Part shown: positions 43,526-52,532 of the stretch, in pieces
How positions within the stretch are numbered: position 1 is the stretch's first letter
Layout of the letters: every line of letters starts with the position of its first letter
Source: Aquabacter sp. L1I39
GTDB lineage: Bacteria; Pseudomonadota; Alphaproteobacteria; Rhizobiales; Xanthobacteraceae
Length of the DNA: 64,000 bases
Direction: 5' to 3'
Assembly (NCBI RefSeq): GCF_017742835.1
Contig: NZ_CP072392.1
Coordinates: 5,324,225-5,388,224 of the forward strand
Program-made: the position numbers and the translations under genes
Notes under the pieces: model-generated
Databases searched by the model: none
Seen by the model: only the letters and a program-made list of their open reading frames with translations
What the model was told of the DNA's origin: nothing

Positions 43526-44294
43526 CGAAGGGTGGAGCTGCGGGTTGGAGCCCGCGCCGTCCGCCCGCCGGGAACGCATTCTGATCATTTTGCACCAGGC
43601 GCACTCAACTCCTGGCCGCATCGGCCTGCGGCTGGAGCAGAGGGGCTACGAACTCGATGTGCGCCGGCCAGCCCTCGGCGATGACCTGCCCTCCAGCATG
43701 GCGGAGCACGCGGGTGCCGTTGTGTTCGGCGGCCCCATGAGTGCCAATGATCCCCATCCCTGGATCCGCCGCGAAGTCGATTTCGTCGGCATGGTCATGG
43801 CCGCGGACAAGCCGCTGTTGGGCGTCTGCCTCGGCGCGCAGCTCATGGCCGTGCAATTGGGCGCGCGGGTGGCGCGACACGGGGAAGGGCTGAGCGAGAT
43901 CGGCTATTACCCCGTGCGTCCGACGCCGTCAGCCGAGGGCGTCCTGCCCTGGCCAAGCCACGTGTATCACTGGCATTCGGAAGGCTTTGACCTTCCCACA
44001 GGTGCCGAATTGCTGGCCTGCGGGGACGTCTTCCCCAACCAGGCCTTCCGTCATGGCCGGTGCGCCTATGGCATCCAGTTCCATCCGGAAGTCACACATG
44101 AAATGATGTGCCGCTGGACCATCCGCGGTGCGGAAAAGCTGGGCTTGCCGGGAGCCCAGCCCGGAGAAGCGCATTTGGAAGGGTGGTCCCGCTACGACCC
44201 GGCCATTTGCCGCTGGCTCACCGGCTTCCTGGACTTGTGGCTGGAACGAGGGCGGGACACGGCGCCCGCGCCATGCCTTGCGGCTAGAGCTTGA
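43506..44294 (+). CDS. Class I glutamine amidotransferase-like protein (GMP synthase-like)
   Basis: A GATase1 domain of about 240-262 residues. The nucleophile Cys is in KPLLGVCLGAQLMAVQLGA near 105-125 and the catalytic His-x-Glu is in AYGIQFHPEVTHEMM near 200. No synthetase domain is attached, so it could release ammonia for another enzyme or act as a gamma-glutamyl hydrolase like the stand-alone GuaA-N/YxeQ-type proteins. The start is uncertain: the ATG at 43506 overlaps the TerB gene by 20 bases; a TTG at 43545 after GGTGGAG begins closer to the conserved ERILIILHQA. Confidence 0.82.
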   Translation: MDRRSSDEGWSCGLEPAPSARRERILIILHQAHSTPGRIGLRLEQRGYELDVRRPALGDDLPSSMAEHAGAVVFGGPMSANDPHPWIRREVDFVGMVMAADKPLLGVCLGAQLMAVQLGARVARHGEGLSEIGYYPVRPTPSAEGVLPWPSHVYHWHSEGFDLPTGAELLACGDVFPNQAFRHGRCAYGIQFHPEVTHEMMCRWTIRGAEKLGLPGAQPGEAHLEGWSRYDPAICRWLTGFLDLWLERGRDTAPAPCLAARA

Positions 44295-44418
44295 CCATTT
44301 GCACAGGAACTTGGCAGGAAGACAGGTAGCGTCTGGGTCGACGCGCCTTGCCCGGGGTCGGCGATCGGGCGCGAAGGGGCGGAGCACCTTCGCGCGATCG
44401 AAATGAAAGGTTGGTTGG

Positions 44419-46959
44419 ATGTCCGGTAAGGCGCAGCCGCGACATGAGCGGCGCAGGCACCGACGGGGCATCCGGCGTGTCACCGCCGTCACCATTCTGG
44501 CGGCGCTGGTGGCGGTGACCATCGTGCTTGGCGTGGGCTTTGCCACTTTCAAGGAATTTGCGGCCGGAAACCACCTGCGGGAAGACCTGCTCTATTCCTC
44601 CTCCATCCGCGACAACCTGCAGAGCATCTACGAGGACCTGCTTCAGGCCGAAAGCGGCACGCTCGGCTATGTGATCACCGGCCGCGAGGAGTTCCTGGCG
44701 CCACTGGAACGTACCCGGGCGGTGATCGCCGACGAGATCGCCTCGCTCGCCCGGCTGGCTGTCGAACGCCCGCAGCATGCAGTGGCATTGAAAGAGCTGG
44801 CCCGCTTCGCCGAGGAGGAAATGCGGCTGCTGCGGGACATGGTCGCCACCCGCAATGTCTCTGGCAGCATTTCGGCCGCAAGCGTGATGGAGACTCGGCG
44901 CGGCAAGTCGCTCATGGACGAGATCCGCTCCACCGTCTCCGACATTTCCCGCGAGGAGGTGGCGGCCATCGAGCGGCGCACCTATGAGGTGCGAGTGGCC
45001 AGCCAGCGGACGCGTCAGACGGTTCTCCTGATGCTCGCGGCCGCCATTGCCGTGGTGGCGGGCTCAACACTGGTGATCATCGCGCATCTTCTTGGCCGAA
45101 GGCGGGCGGAGCTGGCACTCGCCGACACGCTGGCCCGGCACCGCGCCATCCTGGCTAGCGCAATGGACGCCATCGTGACCGTCGGGAGCGCCGGACGCAT
45201 TGAAACGAGCAACCCCGCCACCACCCGCATGTTCGGCTGGACGCAGGAGGAGTTGCAGGACCGCTCGGTGGCGGACCTCCTCGCCCTGCCGGACGGCACG
45301 GAGCCGGGCGACGCCTTGCGCATGCTGGAGGCCAATGCCGCCGCCGGTGGGCATGCAGCCGAATTCACCGGCCATAGAAAGGACGGCTCGCGCTTTCCCA
45401 TCGACGTGGCGGTGGGACAGATGCGGGCCAGCGACGGGAACCACTTGGTGGCCATTCTCCATGACGTGACGGAGCGAAAGCGGGCGGACATCGCCAAGAA
45501 TGAGTTCGTCTCCACCGTCAGCCACGAACTGCGCACGCCCCTCACCTCGATTTCCGGATCACTCGGGCTGCTGGACGGGGGCGCGGCCGGCCCCCTGCCG
45601 GAGACCGCGAAGCGCCTCGTCACCATCGCACACCAGAACAGCAGACGCCTGGTGCGGCTCATCAACGACATCCTCGACATCCAGAAGATGCAGGCCTCCG
45701 CCATCACATTCGCCCGGGAGCCGGTGTCCATGGCGGACGTGGCGCGGGAGGCGGTGGAACAGAATCTCGGCTTTGCCGCGCAGCACAATGTCCATCTGCA
45801 GATGGCGCTGACCGATCTCGACAGCACCGTTGTGGGGGACCACGACCGGCTCATTCAGGTGCTGACCAACCTGATCTCCAACGCGGTCAAGTTCTCCGCT
45901 GCGGACGACGTGGTTCAGGTCAGGGTGGAGCGCAGGGAAGACATGGTGCGCACCTGCGTCGAGGACCACGGGACGGGCATCCCCCCGTCGTTCCGTGCCA
46001 GCATGTTCACTCGCTTCGCCCAGGCGGACAACTCCGACACGCGCCAACGCGGTGGGACCGGCCTTGGGCTCGCCATCGTCAAGGAGATCGTCGACCACCA
46101 CAATGGCCGGGTGTCTTTCGAGACCGACGAAGGGGTCGGCACCACCTTCCATGTGGATCTGCCGGCGCGCCTTCCGCTCCAGGCGCCGGCAGCCGAGCCT
46201 GTCCTCACCCCGCTGCTGCTGGTGGACAGCGACGCTGCGCGCGCCGGCGCTGTGGCGGCGGACCTCGAGGAGCTCGGACTAGGCATCGACGTGGCGGCGA
46301 CCGCCGCCGAGGCGGAGGGCCGGGCGGCCCTGCGCCCCTATGGCATCATCCTGGTGGCCCCCACCTTGCGGGATCGAGACGGCGTCACCCTTCTGCGGAC
46401 CCTGCGTCGGGCGGAGAGGACCCGCCTCACGCCGCTCCTGCTGCTGGCGCCCGGCGCCGATGGGATCGCGCAGAACGGGGTCCGCGCATTGCCGGTGGCC
46501 GACTGGCTGGACATGCCTCCCGATCCGCAGAGGATCGCAGCCCTGGTCCTGCGCTATGGGGCTCGTACGGAGAAGCCACCCATTCTCCATGTGTGCACAT
46601 CGGGCGAGGTACGGCGGCGCTTTGCCGAAGCCACCCGGGACTTCGCCACCGTCTTCGCCACCAATTCGGCGGACGATGCGCAGGCGGCCCTCGCCATGGG
46701 CACATGCGCCTTCGCCGTGGTGGACCTTTCGGAATCCGGGTCCAGGCTGGAAGAGATGGTGGGCGCCCTGGCGACCCTCGCCCAGCGCGGCGTGCCGGTG
46801 GCGGCCTGCTCGCCCCATGCGCGCGACCGGGCCGTGAGCGCCGCTTTCGAAGCCTTCGCCCGATCCCGCGCCGCTCTTTTTCCCGCCGCGCAAGACGCGG
46901 TGAGATCGGCCTTCCCCGCCTCAAAGGCTGACCGAACCGACGAGAACACCGCCTCATGA
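44419..46959 (+). CDS. CHASE3-PAS sensor histidine kinase with two degenerate receiver domains
   Basis: An 846-residue inner-membrane kinase. TM1 (about 21-43), a periplasmic CHASE3 domain (LQAESGTLGYVITGREEFLAPLE near 75-97), TM2 (about 202-222), PAS (about 240-350), HisKA with His369 in VSTVSHELRTPLTSI, and HATPase with intact N-box (VLTNLISNAVKF), G1 (EDHGTGIPP) and GGTGLGLAIV. Two receiver-like domains follow: 598-713, where the phospho-acceptor position is Ala647 (IILVAPTLRDRDG), and about 720-805, with an Asp at 769 but few other conserved residues. Its stop overlaps the next response regulator (ATGA), its likely partner. Confidence 0.9.
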   Translation: MSGKAQPRHERRRHRRGIRRVTAVTILAALVAVTIVLGVGFATFKEFAAGNHLREDLLYSSSIRDNLQSIYEDLLQAESGTLGYVITGREEFLAPLERTRAVIADEIASLARLAVERPQHAVALKELARFAEEEMRLLRDMVATRNVSGSISAASVMETRRGKSLMDEIRSTVSDISREEVAAIERRTYEVRVASQRTRQTVLLMLAAAIAVVAGSTLVIIAHLLGRRRAELALADTLARHRAILASAMDAIVTVGSAGRIETSNPATTRMFGWTQEELQDRSVADLLALPDGTEPGDALRMLEANAAAGGHAAEFTGHRKDGSRFPIDVAVGQMRASDGNHLVAILHDVTERKRADIAKNEFVSTVSHELRTPLTSISGSLGLLDGGAAGPLPETAKRLVTIAHQNSRRLVRLINDILDIQKMQASAITFAREPVSMADVAREAVEQNLGFAAQHNVHLQMALTDLDSTVVGDHDRLIQVLTNLISNAVKFSAADDVVQVRVERREDMVRTCVEDHGTGIPPSFRASMFTRFAQADNSDTRQRGGTGLGLAIVKEIVDHHNGRVSFETDEGVGTTFHVDLPARLPLQAPAAEPVLTPLLLVDSDAARAGAVAADLEELGLGIDVAATAAEAEGRAALRPYGIILVAPTLRDRDGVTLLRTLRRAERTRLTPLLLLAPGADGIAQNGVRALPVADWLDMPPDPQRIAALVLRYGARTEKPPILHVCTSGEVRRRFAEATRDFATVFATNSADDAQAALAMGTCAFAVVDLSESGSRLEEMVGALATLAQRGVPVAACSPHARDRAVSAAFEAFARSRAALFPAAQDAVRSAFPASKADRTDENTAS

Positions 46960-47333
46960 CGCTGCGCATCCTCTATGTGGACGACGAGGCGGACATCCGC
47001 GAGATTGTCACGCTGTCGCTGAGCCTCGATCCCGACATCCAGGTGGAGACCGCCTCATCAGGGGCCACGGCTTTGGACCGGGCACGCGAAGGGGGCTGGG
47101 ACCTGATTCTTCTGGACGTGATGATGCCCGTGATGGACGGTCCGACCGCCTTCGCGGAACTTGGCAAAAACGAGGCTACCCGTGCCATTCCGGTGGGGTT
47201 TGTCACCGCACGCACGCAGCAGCATGAAATCGCCCACTTTCTCGCGCTTGGCGCGACAGGTGTGATCGCGAAGCCCTTTGATCCCATGACTTTGGCAAAG
47301 CAGGTGCGGCGCCTGTGCGCCCCTCGGGAATGA
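46956..47333 (+). CDS. CheY-like response regulator
   Basis: A single receiver of 125 residues with the acidic pair in ILYVDDEADIREIVTLSLSL, the phospho-acceptor Asp near residue 53 in LILLDVMMPVMDGPTA, Thr in VGFVTARTQ and Lys in GVIAKPFDPMTL. It is coupled to the upstream kinase by an ATGA overlap and should receive its phosphate. No output domain is present. The 103 bp to the next gene contain nothing recognised. Confidence 0.93.
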   Translation: MTLRILYVDDEADIREIVTLSLSLDPDIQVETASSGATALDRAREGGWDLILLDVMMPVMDGPTAFAELGKNEATRAIPVGFVTARTQQHEIAHFLALGATGVIAKPFDPMTLAKQVRRLCAPRE

Positions 47334-47436
47334 CGCGGCGTCGCAGCATGTCGTTGGCTGCAATGCAAAATTCACGTGCCTTCGGCTGCGTTCACGCCTA
47401 TGGTCCCCGCTCCTGACGGATTGGGGGAATAAGACC

Positions 47437-48363
47437 ATGGCCACCGCCGTACAGAGTGCCGGCATCCGGGGTATCGGCTACTCCATTCGTGCCACATCGC
47501 CTGATTTCGACGATCTTGCCGGCAAGCTCGATGAAGCTGAGCGCCTGGGTGTAGACTTCGTCGAACTTCCCCTGTTCGCCTGGACCATGATTGCGGGCGG
47601 CCGGATCATCCCCGAGCGGCTGGACAAGCTGCGGCGCTGTCTGGAAGGCCGGCCGTTCGGCTATACCGTGCATGGGCATCTCGCCATCAACCTTATGGAA
47701 GTTCCCTCCCAGCTGCCGGCGCACGAGCGGCTCCTGGCGGCCGCGATCGAGGTGGCGGGCGCGGTGGGTGCGGCAAACCTTGTGATCCATACCGGCTGCG
47801 TGCGCGACCCCGATGATTATGTGCGCGTGGCTTATGTACGCCAGAGGGAAGCGCTCCAGAAGGCGGGCGACCTTGCCGCGCCGCTCGGCGTAACGGTCTG
47901 TGTCGAGAATGTTTTCGCGTTCGAGGCCATGCGCGAGACGGCATCGCCCTCCCGGCTTGCCGAAGAGATCGACGCCATCGCCCATCCCTACGTGCGGGCG
48001 ACATTGGATGTGAGCCACGCCTTCATCCACTGCACCCAAGGGCGGCTGGACTTCCTGCCTGAGGTCGCGGCCCTTGCCCCCTTTGCCCGTCATGTGCACG
48101 TGCATGACAGCTTCGGCACGCCCGCCCGCAGTTGGGCCATCGACGACGCGGAAAGGCTCGCGCTGGGCGAGGGCGATCTGCACCTGCCGCTCGGCTGGGG
48201 CTCGATCCCCTGGGAAACCATCGCCGACCAGTGTCGCCTGGATGCGGGCGCCATCCTCAATTTGGAACTGCATCGCCGCTACTGGAGCGAACTTCCGCTC
48301 CAGATTGCCGCCATGCGGGCCCTGGAGGCGCGGTTCAAGGGCGCTCTTGCCGACGCCGCCTAG
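47437..48363 (+). CDS. Sugar phosphate isomerase/epimerase-type TIM-barrel protein
   Basis: A 308-residue xylose-isomerase-like TIM barrel (AP endonuclease 2 superfamily). Likely metal ligands are the Glu in GVDFVELPLFAW, His in GYTVHGHLAINL, His in NLVIHTGCVRD, Glu in VTVCVENVFAFEAM, the D-x-S-H in RATLDVSHAFIH and the H-x-H-D in ARHVHVHDSFG. Members isomerise keto-sugars or are inosose dehydratase-like; the substrate is unknown. It stands alone, with the palindromic repeats starting at its stop codon. Confidence 0.83.
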   Translation: MATAVQSAGIRGIGYSIRATSPDFDDLAGKLDEAERLGVDFVELPLFAWTMIAGGRIIPERLDKLRRCLEGRPFGYTVHGHLAINLMEVPSQLPAHERLLAAAIEVAGAVGAANLVIHTGCVRDPDDYVRVAYVRQREALQKAGDLAAPLGVTVCVENVFAFEAMRETASPSRLAEEIDAIAHPYVRATLDVSHAFIHCTQGRLDFLPEVAALAPFARHVHVHDSFGTPARSWAIDDAERLALGEGDLHLPLGWGSIPWETIADQCRLDAGAILNLELHRRYWSELPLQIAAMRALEARFKGALADAA

Positions 48364-48415
48364 AGCATGCGCCGATCAGATGGCATCGCCATCTGATCGG
48401 ATCACGCATTCTCTA
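48361..48415. repeat. Palindromic intergenic element, copy 1
   Basis: TAGAGCATGCG ... CGCATTCTCTA outer arms around a perfect 12-bp inner stem CCGATCAGATGG-catcg-CCATCTGATCGG. Its first three bases are the stop codon of the preceding gene. Confidence 0.75.
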
Positions 48416-48424
48416 TCAATGGGT

Positions 48425-48476
48425 TAGAGGGCGATTCACCCATCAGATTGATTCAATCTGATGGGATCGCGCTCTA
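48425..48476. repeat. Palindromic intergenic element, copy 2
   Basis: TAGAGGGCGAT ... ATCGCGCTCTA outer arms (10 of 11 paired) around a perfect 13-bp inner stem CCCATCAGATTGA/TCAATCTGATGGG with a single-base loop. Same architecture as copy 1; the inner stems share ATCAGAT. Confidence 0.75.
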
Positions 48477-48607
48477 AGGCGACAATCGCAGCCATTCCGG
48501 TCATAAAGTACCAGCACGTCTGGATCAGGGCGGCTTTTCCGTAGGGCGCGCAAGCTCTACGGTGCCGTCAGGACTGGACTTGTAAAAAATACGAAGTGGG
48601 GAGACGC

Positions 48608-50260
48608 ATGCCCTTCCACCTCAGCCAGAGCGCCCGCCTTCTCATGGGCCGCTACAGCACCTTCGCGATCATCATCGCCTTGTGCGTGCTGACCCTCATC
48701 GCCTCGTTCGTGGGCAACCCGGCTTGGCTGTTCGCCTTCTGCGTTCTCTTCCCGCTGGCGTGGATCGGGGTGTTCGACGTGACGCAGGAAAGCCATTCCC
48801 TGCTGCGCAACTATCCCGTCATCGGCTCCATGCGCTGGGTGTTCGAGGCGCTGCGGCCCTATCTGCGCCAGTATATCGTCGAGGACGATCTGGAAGGGCA
48901 CCCCTATAATCGCAACCAGCGTTCGCTGATCTATGCCCGGGCCAAGAGCCAGGAGGACCGGCAGACGTTTGGCACCGAACTCGACACCAACGCCTCCCAT
49001 TATGAATGGATGACCCATTCCCTCTCCCCCATGCCGGTGGCGGAAGAGCCATTCCGGGTGATGGTCGGGGAAGGCACCTGCGCCAAGCCTTATGCGGCCG
49101 CGACCCTCAATATCTCGGCCATGAGCTTCGGCTCACTGGGCCGCAATGCCATTGAAGCGCTCAATCTCGGCGCCAAGACGGGCGGCTTCTACCACGACAC
49201 CGGTGAGGGCGGCCTCAGCCCCTATCACCGGCTCCATGGCGGCGACATCGTATGGGAGCTGGGCTCGGGCTATTTCGGCTGCCGCAACCGCGACGGCTCC
49301 TTCTCGCCTGAGCGGTTTGCCGAGAAGGCGACCGACCCCCAGGTCAAGATGGTGGAGATCAAGCTCTCCCAAGGCGCCAAGCCTGGCCATGGCGGCGTCC
49401 TGCCCGCCGCCAAGGTGACGCCAGAGATCGCCGAGATCCGGGGCATCCCACTGGGCGAGGACTGCATCTCGCCCTCGCGGCACCCCGCCTTCGCGACGCC
49501 CGCCCAGATGATGGAGTTCGTCGCCCAATTGCGCGAATTGTCCGGCGGCAAGCCCGTGGGCATCAAGATGTGCGTCGGCCATCCCAGCGAGGTCTTCGCC
49601 ATCGCCAAGGCCATGGTGAAGACTGGCATCCACCCCGACTTCGTGGTCATCGACGGCTCCGAGGGCGGCACGGGCGCCGCGCCCCAGGAACTGGCGGATC
49701 ATATGGGCATGCCGCTGCGCGAAGGGCTGGTGCTCATGCGCAATGCCCTCGTGGGCACCGGGCTTCGCCCGAAGGTGCGCCTCGTGGCCAGCGGCAAGGT
49801 CACCTCCGGCTTCTCCATGGCGGCCAACATGGCGGTGGGCGCCGACTGGTGCAACGCGGCCCGCGCCTTCATGTTCTCGCTGGGCTGCGTCATGTCCATG
49901 CGCTGCCACACCGGCCATTGCCCGACGGGCGTGACCACCAACGACCCTCATCTCCAGCGGGGCCTCGTGGTGGCCGACAAGGCCGAGCGCGTGGCAAGCT
50001 ACCAGCGCCACACCGTCTCTGCCCTCGCCGATCTCGTGGCGGCGGCGGGCCTTGCCCATCCCAGCGAGCTGGCTCCGCACCATGTGTGGCACCGGATCAC
50101 GCCGGTGGAAGCAAAGCCCCTGGACAAGCTCTATCCCTTCCTCGACCCCGGCATCCTTATCAATACGCCCGAGGCGACGCCCTATGCCGCCGAGTGGGCG
50201 GCGGCGCACGCGGACAGCTTCACGCCGGTCCAGTCGGTGGGACCGCGCCGGGCGGCCTGA
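48608..50260 (+). CDS. FMN-binding glutamate synthase-family protein
   Basis: A 550-residue protein with the FMN/iron-sulfur half of glutamate synthase (GltB central domain) and two N-terminal membrane helices (FAIIIALCVLTLIASFVGN, AWLFAFCVLFPLAWIGVFDV). The core shows LNISAMSFGSLGRNAIEALN near 150, EGGLSPYHRLHGGDIVWELG near 195, VIDGSEGGTGAAP near 345 and a Cys cluster LGCVMSMRCHTGHCPTGV near 427 for a 3Fe-4S centre. It lacks the glutaminase domain. Membrane attachment suggests electron input from a membrane donor; the true reaction of these stand-alone proteins is not established. GGGGAG precedes the ATG at 48608. Confidence 0.87.
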   Translation: MPFHLSQSARLLMGRYSTFAIIIALCVLTLIASFVGNPAWLFAFCVLFPLAWIGVFDVTQESHSLLRNYPVIGSMRWVFEALRPYLRQYIVEDDLEGHPYNRNQRSLIYARAKSQEDRQTFGTELDTNASHYEWMTHSLSPMPVAEEPFRVMVGEGTCAKPYAAATLNISAMSFGSLGRNAIEALNLGAKTGGFYHDTGEGGLSPYHRLHGGDIVWELGSGYFGCRNRDGSFSPERFAEKATDPQVKMVEIKLSQGAKPGHGGVLPAAKVTPEIAEIRGIPLGEDCISPSRHPAFATPAQMMEFVAQLRELSGGKPVGIKMCVGHPSEVFAIAKAMVKTGIHPDFVVIDGSEGGTGAAPQELADHMGMPLREGLVLMRNALVGTGLRPKVRLVASGKVTSGFSMAANMAVGADWCNAARAFMFSLGCVMSMRCHTGHCPTGVTTNDPHLQRGLVVADKAERVASYQRHTVSALADLVAAAGLAHPSELAPHHVWHRITPVEAKPLDKLYPFLDPGILINTPEATPYAAEWAAAHADSFTPVQSVGPRRAA

Positions 50261-50286
50261 CCTCGCCTGCGGCCTTTCAAGAATAA

Positions 50287-50323
50287 GCGGCCCCGGTCGG
50301 ACCGAACGGGGCCGCTTTCGTTT
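50287..50323 (+). terminator. Terminator after the glutamate-synthase-like gene
   Basis: GCGGCCCCG and CGGGGCCGC stem followed by TTTCGTTT. It lies between this gene and the convergent paaZ. Confidence 0.85.
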
Positions 50324-50336
50324 GCGGGGGCGCGCC

Positions 50337-52415
50337 TCACGCCACGGACGTGCGGGCGCTCATGGTGAGCAACTCGTAGCGGGCGACCGTCTCGCCATTC
50401 TGGTTGAACACTTCCGCATCCCACCGCACCTCGCCATAGGCCGGCAGCCGCGCGGCCTGCTTCTGCTTCACCGTGAGGCGCACCTTGATCTCGTCGCCGG
50501 GCGAAACCGGCTTCAGGAAGCGCAGATTGTCGAGGCCGTAATTGGCCAGCAGCGGGCCGGGCGCCGGGTCCACGAACAGGCCGGCGGCGAAGGACAGAAT
50601 GAGGTAGCCGTGCGCCACCCGACCCGGGAAGAAGGGATTGGCCTTGGCTGCCTCTTCGTCCATGTGGGCATAGAAGGTGTCGCCGGTGAAATGGGCGAAA
50701 TGCTCGATGTCATCCAGCGAGATGACGCGGCTCGCCGTCTCCACGCTCTCGCCGATGGCGAGCGCATCGAACGGCCGCTTGAAGGGATGCTCGGGCGTGA
50801 CGGGCGCCGGGGCACCCTTGATCCAGGAGCGGGTCAAGCTAGAGAGCCGCGCAGGCGAGCCCTGGAGCGCGGTGCGCTGCATGTAGTGGTACACGCCCCG
50901 CAAGCCGCCCATCTCCTCGCCGCCGCCGGCCCGTCCCGGGCCGCCATGGATGAGGCCGGGTAGAGGCGACCCGTGGCCGGTGGAGTCCTTGGCGCAATCC
51001 CGGTCCACCACCAGCACCCGGCCGTGGTGGGACGCAATGCCGAACACCAGGTCTTCCGCCACGGCGGCATCATAGGTGAACACAGAGGCGACAAGGCTCC
51101 CCTCCCCCTTCGCCACGATGGCCACGGCGTCGGCGAGGCTGTCATAGGGCATGAGGGTGGCAACCGGGCCGAAGGCTTCCACTGCGTGCGGCGCGTGGGC
51201 ATCCAACGGGCTGTCGCAGCGGAGCAGGACAGGCGCCAGGAAGGCACCCGTCGCGGCATCGGCGCCCACCGGATCGACATTGGCCGGGTCGCCGGCGATG
51301 ATCTTCGCCTCGGTCGCGATCTCCGCAACGGCTGCCCGCACCGCCTCGCGCTGGGCAAGCGAGGCCAGCGCGCCCATGCGTACCTCGTCCCGGCGGGGAT
51401 CGCCGATGCGGATGGCGGCAAGCTGGGCGGAGAGCGCCTCGGCCACCTCTCCCGCCACGGCGCGGGGCACCAGGATGCGGCGGATGGCGGTGCATTTCTG
51501 GCCCGCCTTCACCGTCATCTCGCGCACCACCTCTTTCACGAAGAGGTCGAATTCCGGCGCGCCCGGCACCGCGTCGGGGCCGAGCACGGCGGCATTCAGG
51601 CTGTCCCGCTCGGCGATGAAGCGCACCGCATTGCGCGAGACAGCCGGATGATTGCGCAGCGCGCCGGAGGTTTCGGCGGAGCCGGTGAAGGAGAGCACAT
51701 CCTGTCCGGTGAGGTGGTCCAGCAGATCGCCCGTCGACCCGCAGATGAACTGGAAGGCGCCTTCGGGAAGCGTGCCAGATTCAACGATCAACCGCGCCAG
51801 CGCCTCGGCCACATAGGCGGTCGCGGTGGCCGGCTTGGTGATGACGGGCACGCCGGCCAGGATGGCGGGCGCCAGCTTTTCCAAGAGGCCCCAGCAGGGG
51901 AAGTTGAAGGCGTTGATGTGCACCGCTACGCCCTGGAGCGGCGTCAGGATATGGGTGCCCAGGAAGGAGCCGCCCTTGGAGAGGCTTTCGGGCGTGCCTT
52001 CCACCACAAAGCGCTCGCTCGGCAACTCGCGCCGGCCGCGCGAGGCATAGGCATAGAGGGTGCCGATGCCGCCATCGATGTCGATGAGATTGTCCCGCTT
52101 GGTGGCGCCAGTGAGCAGCGCCAGGGCATAGAGCGGCTCCTTGCGCTCGGAGAGATAGGCGGCCAGCGCCTTCAGCCGGTCGGCCCGCTCATGGAAGGTC
52201 ATGGCCCTGAGCGCCGGTCCGCCCACGGCGCGGGCGTGGTGGACCATGGCGCCGAAGTCGAGCCCCTTGGTGGAGGCCCGCGCCACGAGGCTCCCGTCAA
52301 TGGCGCTGGGAATGTCCACCGCATCGGGGCCGGTCGGCACGAAGCGGCCCAGCGCATAGCTTTCAAGCGCCAGCGGCGCGGCAGAGACATCAAGGGAAGC
52401 GGCGGCGTTTGTCAT
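50337..52415 (-). CDS. paaZ: PaaZ: oxepin-CoA hydrolase / 3-oxo-5,6-dehydrosuberyl-CoA semialdehyde dehydrogenase
   Basis: A bifunctional 692-residue enzyme that opens the oxepin ring of the phenylacetate pathway and oxidises the aldehyde formed. The N-terminal aldehyde dehydrogenase domain (about 1-525) has GVAVHINAFNFPCWGLLEKLAPA, the general base Glu in FIAERDSLNAAVLGP and the catalytic Cys in TVKAGQKCTAIRR. The C-terminal MaoC hydratase domain (about 545-692) keeps Asp and His in FAHFTGDTFYAHMDE, then GRVAHGYLILSFAAGLF. Both activities should be intact. The 117 bp to the thiolase gene downstream contain nothing else. Confidence 0.95.
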   Translation of the reverse strand: MTNAAASLDVSAAPLALESYALGRFVPTGPDAVDIPSAIDGSLVARASTKGLDFGAMVHHARAVGGPALRAMTFHERADRLKALAAYLSERKEPLYALALLTGATKRDNLIDIDGGIGTLYAYASRGRRELPSERFVVEGTPESLSKGGSFLGTHILTPLQGVAVHINAFNFPCWGLLEKLAPAILAGVPVITKPATATAYVAEALARLIVESGTLPEGAFQFICGSTGDLLDHLTGQDVLSFTGSAETSGALRNHPAVSRNAVRFIAERDSLNAAVLGPDAVPGAPEFDLFVKEVVREMTVKAGQKCTAIRRILVPRAVAGEVAEALSAQLAAIRIGDPRRDEVRMGALASLAQREAVRAAVAEIATEAKIIAGDPANVDPVGADAATGAFLAPVLLRCDSPLDAHAPHAVEAFGPVATLMPYDSLADAVAIVAKGEGSLVASVFTYDAAVAEDLVFGIASHHGRVLVVDRDCAKDSTGHGSPLPGLIHGGPGRAGGGEEMGGLRGVYHYMQRTALQGSPARLSSLTRSWIKGAPAPVTPEHPFKRPFDALAIGESVETASRVISLDDIEHFAHFTGDTFYAHMDEEAAKANPFFPGRVAHGYLILSFAAGLFVDPAPGPLLANYGLDNLRFLKPVSPGDEIKVRLTVKQKQAARLPAYGEVRWDAEVFNQNGETVARYELLTMSARTSVA

Positions 52416-52532
52416 AGCGTGCCTTTTTTTGCCTGGAGGGGAGCAGCCGAGCCGATGGCAGGGCGCGTCCTGTGTCTTCGAGGAGAAGAGGCCGCGCCCT
52501 CAGGCGCGGCGTCCTGTAGCGATGCGCCCGGC

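Noticed and set aside
44306..44333. GGAAC ... CGTC upstream of the CHASE3 kinase
   Set aside because: Spacing of 19 bp and a -10 mismatch; not counted as an EcfG promoter.
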